Source: Thermoplasmata archaeon (lineage in GTDB: Archaea; Thermoplasmatota; E2; UBA202; DSCA01). Taken from it: DNA of 13,507 nt. The translations under genes and the position numbers were made by a program. Within the stretch, counting starts at the first letter, position 1; every line of letters begins with the position of its first letter. The notes beneath the pieces were generated by a model. The model made no database searches and was not told where the DNA came from. It was given only the letters and a program-made list of their open reading frames with translations. The stretch covers positions 1 through 13,507 of the forward strand of contig JAGGSL010000082.1 of assembly GCA_021159125.1 (NCBI GenBank), written 5' to 3'. Shown one piece after another: positions 9,425-13,507 of this stretch.

Positions 9425-9718
9425 TTATTCTACTTTCTCTATTCTGCCGCTCCTCCCGGTTGATATCTGGAGCTGGTTATTCCATTCCTTTACCCATCCG
9501 TCTTTTATTTTCACCACTTCATTCACATCTACTTTTTCTATCTCATCATTCCAGAGAGTGATCTGCACTGTATTGCCGTCTTCATCTTCACCCACCAAAT
9601 CGCACACCCTGGCTGTGCCGCCGAACCTCTTTGTTATCTCACGCGGCTCCTTTTTCTCAATTATTTTCAAAACAATCTCGTCCACATTGCTGTTAGCTTT
9701 CAAATCAGATACTTTCAT
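9425..9718 (-). CDS. ssb: Single-OB-fold ssDNA-binding protein (Sulfolobus SSB/SOSS-B-like)
   Basis: This 97-aa protein is a lone OB fold with the pattern of crenarchaeal SSB and human SOSS-B1: SDLKANSNVDEIVLKIIEKKE, then ARVCDLVGEDEDGNTVQITLWND, then NEVVKIKDGWVKEWNNQLQIS. Trp 56 and Trp 75 fall at the same residue numbers as the ssDNA-stacking tryptophans of Sulfolobus SSB as I recall them, and Trp 79 occupies the place of its Phe 79. It lacks the long flexible acidic tail that follows the OB fold in the roughly 148-aa Sulfolobus protein, so partner recruitment by a tail is not expected. It probably binds single-stranded DNA in replication or repair; RNA binding cannot be excluded. Its stop abuts the stop of the convergent HTH gene. 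Confidence 0.87.
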   Translation of the reverse strand: MKVSDLKANSNVDEIVLKIIEKKEPREITKRFGGTARVCDLVGEDEDGNTVQITLWNDEIEKVDVNEVVKIKDGWVKEWNNQLQISTGRSGRIEKVE

Positions 9719-9743
9719 TTTATCCAGACTGAATATCGGATGG

Positions 9744-9757
9744 ATTATTTAAAATAA
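9744..9757 (-). promoter_or_regulatory. TATA-like box for ssb
   Basis: An A/T-only stretch (TTATTTTAAATAAT on the minus strand) is centred about 32 bp before ATG 9718, which would give a leader of a few nucleotides. It separates ssb from the upstream same-strand rhodanese gene, so the two need not be co-transcribed. Confidence 0.5.
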
Positions 9758-9800
9758 ACGCAGGGATAAGCCGTCATCAAAGAATCACCGGAGCAAAAAA

Positions 9801-10277
9801 CTATGACCCGAATCCAAATCCTTTCACGGTTGGCAATCCTGCATCTTTCCAGGCAACGATGCCTCCAATCATGTTATACAATGTTCCGTCGTACCCACCC
9901 TCCAGGATAATATTCCCGGCAATACCGCTGCGGCGGGCGGTCCGACAATACAGAATCACTTCCTTTCCGTGGAATAGTTTAACGAATAAATTTGCGAATA
10001 GCGGCATTTCCAGCAGTTGCAAGGGATATAGCACCGGCTTGTCGTATGAATGCGGAGAGGATATTCTTTCATCGAAATATTCTTGTAATGTTCTTACGTC
10101 CACCGGAATTTGGATGCCGTCATCCTCATTGTTTAACATTTCCCATGCCTTCTGAGCAGTGATGTTGATGAGTCCCTCCTGTTTGGAGTGCGTGACGGTT
10201 ACGCCTTCGCTCTGCTGATAGACCGGAATTACAGTTATTAACAAAAGCAGTGCGATAAAAATGGCTTCTTTCTTCAT
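9801..10277 (-). CDS. Exported single-domain rhodanese-like protein
   Basis: The first 24 residues (MKKE, then AIFIALLLLITVIPV) form a signal peptide or membrane anchor, so the protein should face the outside. Residues about 36-150 form a rhodanese domain: INITAQKAWEMLNN, PVDVRTLQEYFDERI, the active-site loop YCRTARRSG with catalytic Cys 111, and the terminal MIGGIVAWKDAGLP. Rhodaneses transfer sulfane sulfur to thiophilic acceptors such as cyanide or protein thiols via a cysteine persulfide. The only cysteine is the active-site one, so no structural disulfide is possible. The substrate is unknown. ATG 10277 is supported by a TATA box at the leaderless distance. The gene is 82 bp upstream of ssb on the same strand with a separate promoter-like stretch between. 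Confidence 0.88.
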   Translation of the reverse strand: MKKEAIFIALLLLITVIPVYQQSEGVTVTHSKQEGLINITAQKAWEMLNNEDDGIQIPVDVRTLQEYFDERISSPHSYDKPVLYPLQLLEMPLFANLFVKLFHGKEVILYCRTARRSGIAGNIILEGGYDGTLYNMIGGIVAWKDAGLPTVKGFGFGS

Positions 10278-10295
10278 AGTGTACCATCACTGATT

Positions 10296-10306
10296 TTTTT
10301 ATAAAC
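10296..10306 (-). promoter_or_regulatory. TATA box for rhodanese gene (leaderless)
   Basis: On the minus strand TTTATAAAAAA is a near-ideal archaeal TATA box centred about 25 bp before ATG 10277. Confidence 0.7.
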
Positions 10307-10322
10307 ATTTCTAAGGGATGCA

Positions 10323-10336
10323 ATAGCTTTTGCTAT
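10323..10336. repeat. Small hairpin between tRNA-Thr and rhodanese promoter
   Basis: ATAGC (10323-10327) and GCTAT (10332-10336) flank TTTT, forming a 5-bp stem with a 4-nt loop. It lies about 27 nt after the tRNA-Thr 3' end on the minus strand and could help end tRNA transcription, but the stem is short and no T-run follows it closely. Confidence 0.3.
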
Positions 10337-10362
10337 CCTTTATGCAATGAAATTAAACATGA

Positions 10363-10486
10363 AGCCGGCGAAGGGATTTGAACCCTCGACCTGCTGATTT
10401 CCTGCATCCTTTTCCGTTAACGCTTTTGCAGGCGAAGCATGGAAAAGGGTTACAAGTCAGCCGCTCTTCCGCTAAGCTACGCCGGC
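10363..10486 (-). tRNA. tRNA-Thr(UGU) with a 52-nt archaeal intron
   Basis: Exon 1 is 10451-10486 and exon 2 is 10363-10398. The acceptor stem GCCGGCG/CGCCGGC is perfect with G1-C72, C2-G71 and discriminator U73, the usual archaeal tRNA-Thr signals. The D arm is GCTTAGCGGAAGAGC, the anticodon stem GCTGA/TCAGC, the anticodon TGT, the variable loop AGGTC and the T arm GAGGG-TTCAAAT-CCCTT. CCA is not encoded. The intron (10399-10450) lies at the canonical 37/38 site and forms a standard bulge-helix-bulge: bulge TA|A, 4-bp helix CTTG/CAGG and bulge AA|A. An intron stem CCTTTTCC/GGAAAAGG (8 bp) carries an apical hairpin. Cleavage would be by the archaeal splicing endonuclease, followed by RtcB ligation. 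Mature length without CCA is 72 nt. Confidence 0.96.
10399..10450 (-). other. tRNA-Thr intron with bulge-helix-bulge motif
   Basis: In intron numbering (nt 1 = 10450) nt 3-10 pair with 36-43, nt 2 pairs with 46 across an AT bulge, and nt 47-50 (CAGG) pair with anticodon-loop bases 32-35 (CTTG). The apical part 11-16/26-31 forms a second stem. The apical loop contains CCTGCA (19-24), perfectly complementary to TGCAGG (45-50), which overlaps the 4-bp splicing helix. Confidence 0.88.
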
Positions 10487-10509
10487 TTAGGTATGGAATG
10501 CCGCTGCTG

Positions 10510-10522
10510 TTAAAAAATTTTA
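10510..10522 (-). promoter_or_regulatory. TATA-like box for tRNA-Thr
   Basis: An A/T-only run (TAAAATTTTTTAA on the minus strand) is centred about 30 bp before the tRNA 5' end. It would give a 5' trailer of only a few nucleotides for RNase P. Confidence 0.5.
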
Positions 10523-10529
10523 CCCAATG

Positions 10530-10537
10530 TTTTTTAT
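10530..10537 (+). promoter_or_regulatory. TATA box for nadM (leaderless)
   Basis: TTTTTTAT is centred about 25 bp before ATG 10559. The 72-bp gap between tRNA-Thr and nadM holds both divergent promoters, with TATA elements about 18 bp apart centre to centre. Confidence 0.6.
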
Positions 10538-10558
10538 GCCCGAATGATATATTATACC

Positions 10559-11065
10559 ATGCGCGCCCTCCTTATAGGAAGATTCCAGCCCTTCCATAAC
10601 GGTCATGCAGAGCTTGTGAAATACGCAATAGACAAATACGGAGAAGTAATCATAGCCGTGGGTTCTGCATATGATAGCTACACCCCGCATAACCCATTTA
10701 CTGCCGGAGAGAGATATCTCATGATACACAGAGCGCTGGCTGAGATAAAAATCCGCGATTACTACATCATTCCTGTGCCAGACATAAATCGCTACGGCGT
10801 ATATGCCAGTCACGTTGCAGATTTATCCCCCAAATTTGACATTGTTCTTTCAAACAATCCAACCATCAAGGAAATATTTGAAAAAGACGGTTTTGATGTT
10901 GAAGGAACCCCTCTATTCGAAAGGGAAAAATATTCTGGCACAGAAATAAGACGCAGGATGGCGGAAGGAAAGGAATGGCAAAACCTTGTGCCGGACGCCG
11001 TGGCAAAAATAATAAAAGAGTTGGGCGGGGAGGAAAGAGTGAAGAGACTTTATAAATCTCTTTAA
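10559..11065 (+). CDS. nadM: Nicotinamide-nucleotide adenylyltransferase (archaeal NadM)
   Basis: The enzyme makes NAD from NMN and ATP in the cytosol, the last step of NAD synthesis and salvage. The 168-aa product is typical of archaeal NadM (about 168-180 aa). It has the nucleotidyltransferase signature GRFQPFHNGH (7-16) with the HxGH catalytic motif, NPFTAGERYLMI, PVPDINRYGVYASHV, VLSNNPTI, and the second signature SGTEIRRRM (126-134), the counterpart of ISSTxxR. I start it at ATG 10559 because the family begins directly at MRALLIGRFQP and the TATA box lies at the leaderless distance; an earlier in-frame start at 10544 would add five residues inside the promoter. It is probably monocistronic: a T-rich stretch follows its stop and the next gene has its own promoter. 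Confidence 0.95.
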   Translation: MRALLIGRFQPFHNGHAELVKYAIDKYGEVIIAVGSAYDSYTPHNPFTAGERYLMIHRALAEIKIRDYYIIPVPDINRYGVYASHVADLSPKFDIVLSNNPTIKEIFEKDGFDVEGTPLFEREKYSGTEIRRRMAEGKEWQNLVPDAVAKIIKELGGEERVKRLYKSL

Positions 11066-11132
11066 AATATTTTTCAAGGGCATAGTCAAAGCTAAAGCGC
11101 CATTTTGCCAAATTTTAACTATGTTCAATATT
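11066..11132. repeat. Interrupted inverted repeat between nadM and the LuxE-like gene
   Basis: AATATT (11066-11071) and CATAGT (11081-11086) on the left are mirrored by ACTATG (11118-11123) and AATATT (11127-11132) on the right. The inner arms are separated by 31 nt and the spacing between arm parts is unequal (9 versus 3 nt). AATATT is itself palindromic, so that pair is weak support. The left half also contains the T-run (TTTTT, 11070-11074) that may end nadM transcription. Confidence 0.3.
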
Positions 11133-11143
11133 TCTTTAAAGAA
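11132..11143. promoter_or_regulatory. Perfect 12-bp palindrome at the LuxE-like promoter (candidate operator/BRE region)
   Basis: TTCTTTAAAGAA is a perfect palindrome ending directly next to the TATA box at 11145. This is where the TFB recognition element lies, so a dimeric regulator bound here would compete with or aid TFB. The A/T-rich setting raises the chance of coincidence. Confidence 0.4.
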
Positions 11144-11144
11144 G

Positions 11145-11155
11145 TATTATATTTA
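11145..11155 (+). promoter_or_regulatory. TATA box for LuxE-like/transglutaminase operon (leaderless)
   Basis: TATTATATTTA is centred about 24 bp before ATG 11174, which supports that ATG as both transcription and translation start. Confidence 0.65.
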
Positions 11156-11173
11156 TGCCATGAAATACTGGAT

Positions 11174-12526
11174 ATGGGCTATTTGCAGAACAGGCTGAAG
11201 GAGGTATTTTATTTGCCCCAAGAGGAGTGGAGGGTGGTCGACCATCTTATCTATGGTCTTGAGGATTACAATGATTATGATAAAAAAGAAGTGGAGGATT
11301 TACGCCTTAAATCAATAAGAGAAGCATTTCTGCACCATTACAAAAATAACCTTTTTTATAACAAATACTGCAAGGAAAACGGCGTATCCCCCGATGATAT
11401 AAAAAACGAGGATGACCTGAGCAAAATTCCAATGATTCCCGATAAATTTTTCAAAGATTATCCAAGTGAAAACCCCAGGGAGTTATATGAATGGCTGTAT
11501 GCCATTTCCTCGGTTGACATTGGAAACTTTGATTTTGAGGGGAAAAAACTCGGGGGTTTTCTGTCATGGGCAGAAAAAAGATTGAATGGTGTGGTCAATC
11601 ATTCCTCCGGTACGACAGGTAAATTCAGTTTTATGTTCAGGGACGAGATTACCAGCAAGAGGATGTTTTATGCCAGCGATAAGACCTTGTTGTTTTCAGT
11701 AGCCGAGCCAGAGGATAATGCCCAGTTCATCTATCCGGGGCCAACAAAAACGCATTTAACACTGGGCAGATGGATTGCAGAGGGGACGAGGATATTTGAC
11801 GAGCAGCATCGCCATTTTCTCACGGACAGGCCCCTGAGTATTGATATAATGAGAATCATGGCAGGGCAGATTCGCGGAGTGGGGGACAAACTGAAATTGA
11901 CGGTGATAAGAAAAGCGATGGAAAAAGGGCAATTTAAGCTGATAAAACTCCTTGAGGAAATGGATAGAAAAAAACAGCAGGTATACATGCTTTCTTTTCC
12001 CTTCCAAATTTATGACTTGATGGAAAAGATGGAGGAGAAAGGCGTACGGTTTAACCTTGGGGAAAGCAATTCGGTAATACTCACAGGCGGAGGATGGAAA
12101 ATACATGAACACAAGAAAGTATCAATAGACGAGTTTTCGGACAGAATAGAGGAATTTTTTGGCATACCAAAAACCAATTACCGAGACCTCTATGGAATGT
12201 CAGAGATGAACGGGCTTGCGCTGGATTGTGAATACGGTTACAAGCATCTGTCTCCCTGGATTTATCCCATGGTATTGGACGAAAACGATGAGCCGTTAGG
12301 ATATGGGGAGGAAGGCAGATTTGCTTTCCTTGACCCTGCTGCAAATAGCTATCCCGGTTTCATAGTAACCGGCGATAAGGTAAAGTTGCTTGAAAGCTGT
12401 CCTGAATGCGGAAAAGAAGGAATTGTAATAGAAGGGGAAATAAGCAGGATGGCAGGGGCAGAGGCAAAAGGATGCGGCAATTTAATGCGTGATTTAATGG
12501 TCGAAGAAATAGGGGTGAAATCATGA
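11174..12526 (+). CDS. LuxE/PaaK-like acyl-adenylating enzyme (acyl-protein synthetase family)
   Basis: The 450-aa protein belongs to the adenylate-forming superfamily and most resembles LuxE acyl-protein synthetases and phenylacetate-CoA ligases. LuxE activates a fatty acid with ATP and carries it on a cysteine. Visible motifs are IPMIPDKFFKDY (86-97), the ATP-binding SSGTTGK (144-150), LTGGGWK (303-309), YGMSEMN (340-346), GFIVTGDKVKLLESCPECG (395-413, including a CxxC pair) and the near-terminal GAEAKGCG with Cys 434, at a position like the acyl-carrying Cys of LuxE. ATG 11174 is chosen from the TATA box spacing. Its stop overlaps the start of a transglutaminase-like gene by 4 bp, so the two are probably translationally coupled. 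The substrate acid is unknown, and no LuxC-type reductase is seen in the window. Confidence 0.8.
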   Translation: MGYLQNRLKEVFYLPQEEWRVVDHLIYGLEDYNDYDKKEVEDLRLKSIREAFLHHYKNNLFYNKYCKENGVSPDDIKNEDDLSKIPMIPDKFFKDYPSENPRELYEWLYAISSVDIGNFDFEGKKLGGFLSWAEKRLNGVVNHSSGTTGKFSFMFRDEITSKRMFYASDKTLLFSVAEPEDNAQFIYPGPTKTHLTLGRWIAEGTRIFDEQHRHFLTDRPLSIDIMRIMAGQIRGVGDKLKLTVIRKAMEKGQFKLIKLLEEMDRKKQQVYMLSFPFQIYDLMEKMEEKGVRFNLGESNSVILTGGGWKIHEHKKVSIDEFSDRIEEFFGIPKTNYRDLYGMSEMNGLALDCEYGYKHLSPWIYPMVLDENDEPLGYGEEGRFAFLDPAANSYPGFIVTGDKVKLLESCPECGKEGIVIEGEISRMAGAEAKGCGNLMRDLMVEEIGVKS

Positions 12527-13507
12527 AATGGTTAAGGGAAATGATAGATAAAGGAAATATACCGCCGCCAGCAATAATAAAGAATTTTGCAAAAACAGTT
12601 GGCCCACTATCTTACGCCATAGCAAGAAATCCTGGGGCAGTAATACAGAATATAAGTGCGTGGAAAAAAAGATTGAAGATGTCCAGGATGCCATGGGCGC
12701 ATATCGATGACGAAAGCGAATATGATACGACAAAGTTGCTCGATGAAAAAGATTATGAGGATTTGCTTCAAGTGAAGGAAGAAAAATATCTCCGTCCGAC
12801 ACGATTATGCGAGTATGATTCCCCGGAGATAATGGCACTGGCAAAAAAACTGGGAGCATATGATAAGGAGCCCATTGAGTATGCAAAGTCCATATACTAT
12901 TTTGTAAAAAACCAGAAATACCTTGTATTCAAACCCATGGGGGGCGCAATAGGGGTAATAAAATCCAAAGGAGGGGTATGCCTTGATAAAATGAGTCTGC
13001 TCATTGCGCTTGCACGTGCGGGGGGCATAAAGGCGCGCTTCAGATTATATGCTTTCACCGCCTCACAGGAGCTGGATGATTTGTTGCTGCAGGATAATCC
13101 GATACTGAAGGAAACATATGAAATGCTCGGTTTTCTCGATTCGCTACATGGATGTGCCGAACTGAATATAGATGGAGAATGGATCCAGCTTGACCCTACT
13201 TTTTCCGATGAGCTTGAGGCAGGCATGGGTTTGCCCATAACTAAATTCGGGGAAGAACCTGCGTGGAGAACAAGGGTACCTGAGAGAGACATAGTGTTCG
13301 AAGGGTTTCCTCTCATGGTGAGGAGTCTGCTTATAGGCATGGCATTCCTTCTGAGGGATACTGTTGATAAGGTAAATAAAAAACTTGACAATATCAGAGA
13401 AGAAGGCAGGAAGATACTGGCAGAGATGAGTAAGGAGGAGTACAACGAAAAAAAGAAAAAGAAGGTAAAAATCGATGTACCGGACATACGCGAAGTCAAA
13501 GCATTCC
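12523..13507 (+). CDS. Transglutaminase-like (papain-fold) protein, 3'-partial
   Basis: ATG 12523 overlaps the upstream stop (ATGA) and the frame stays open for 328 codons to the window edge. After an N-terminal mainly helical region of about 110 residues, with no obvious signal peptide, comes a transglutaminase-like core. Cys 153 lies in KGGVCLDKMSLLIALAR, His 209 in LHGCAELNIDGEW and Asp 224 in IQLDPTF. This is the Cys-His-Asp order and spacing of archaeal/bacterial transglutaminase-like proteases and peptidyl transferases. The tail (290-328) is highly charged with a KKKKK run and continues beyond the edge. The family cleaves or forms amide bonds; which applies here is unknown. Coupling to the LuxE-like gene suggests a shared substrate. 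The residues VRSLLIGMAFLL (266-277) are hydrophobic and could be a buried or membrane-associated helix. Confidence 0.85.
   Translation, partial: MKWLREMIDKGNIPPPAIIKNFAKTVGPLSYAIARNPGAVIQNISAWKKRLKMSRMPWAHIDDESEYDTTKLLDEKDYEDLLQVKEEKYLRPTRLCEYDSPEIMALAKKLGAYDKEPIEYAKSIYYFVKNQKYLVFKPMGGAIGVIKSKGGVCLDKMSLLIALARAGGIKARFRLYAFTASQELDDLLLQDNPILKETYEMLGFLDSLHGCAELNIDGEWIQLDPTFSDELEAGMGLPITKFGEEPAWRTRVPERDIVFEGFPLMVRSLLIGMAFLLRDTVDKVNKKLDNIREEGRKILAEMSKEEYNEKKKKKVKIDVPDIREVKAF

Noticed and set aside
10378..10599. 73-aa plus-strand frame across the tRNA region
   Set aside because: It lies opposite the tRNA-Thr and its promoter; the tRNA and its intron explain the sequence.
11105..11173. TTG-initiated extension of the LuxE-like protein
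   Set aside because: The region contains the palindrome and TATA box; the extension has no homologous look and no ribosome site.
12897..13499. 200-aa minus-strand Ser-rich open frame at the right end
   Set aside because: It is the shadow of the plus-strand transglutaminase-like gene, which has a coherent catalytic triad and a coupled start at 12523.

Overview
The window is archaeal, and most likely euryarchaeal from the Thermoplasmatota or a neighbouring lineage. Support comes from an archaeal MCM helicase, prefoldin beta, NMD3, a DUF424 protein, an archaeal-type NMN adenylyltransferase (NadM), a Sulfolobus-type single-OB SSB, a tRNA-Thr with an archaeal bulge-helix-bulge intron, and TATA boxes placed about 25 bp before start codons (leaderless mRNAs). 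The phylum is an inference from gene content and promoter style; no marker tree was possible. The region is very compact, with almost no untranslated space and no transposons, CRISPR arrays or phage genes. No gap without a gene exceeds about 135 bp.

Layout. Positions 1-1114 hold the 3' part of a MEMO1-family gene converging on prefoldin beta. Positions 1250-5265 form a plus-strand operon: mcm, DUF424, nmd3 and a HAD hydrolase, with overlaps or gaps of 0-1 bp. It links replication (MCM) with large-subunit ribosome maturation (NMD3, probably DUF424). A secreted clan GH-A-like glycoside hydrolase (5291-6253) and an HD-domain protein (6291-6833) follow. Positions 6836-8984 (minus) hold a long coiled-coil gene followed after 7 bp by purA. 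Positions 9104-9718 hold a small cysteine-bearing HTH regulator converging on an SSB gene. Positions 9801-10277 (minus) encode an exported rhodanese. Positions 10363-10486 (minus) are tRNA-Thr(UGU) with a 52-nt intron, divergent from nadM (10559-11065).

The least conventional part is the right end. At 11174-12526 is a LuxE/PaaK-like acyl-adenylating enzyme, and overlapping its stop by 4 bp begins a transglutaminase-fold protein (12523 to beyond the window) with an apparent Cys-His-Asp triad. The pair sits behind a strong TATA box directly preceded by a perfect 12-bp palindrome. An acyl/adenylate ligase co-translated with a transglutaminase-like enzyme suggests a protein- or peptide-modifying module that I do not recognise from any described pathway. 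It is the best candidate here for a new system.

Other points of interest are the tRNA intron, whose apical loop is complementary to the strand that forms the splicing motif; three convergent gene pairs whose stop codons are 0-2 bp apart; and the repeated leaderless promoter geometry.
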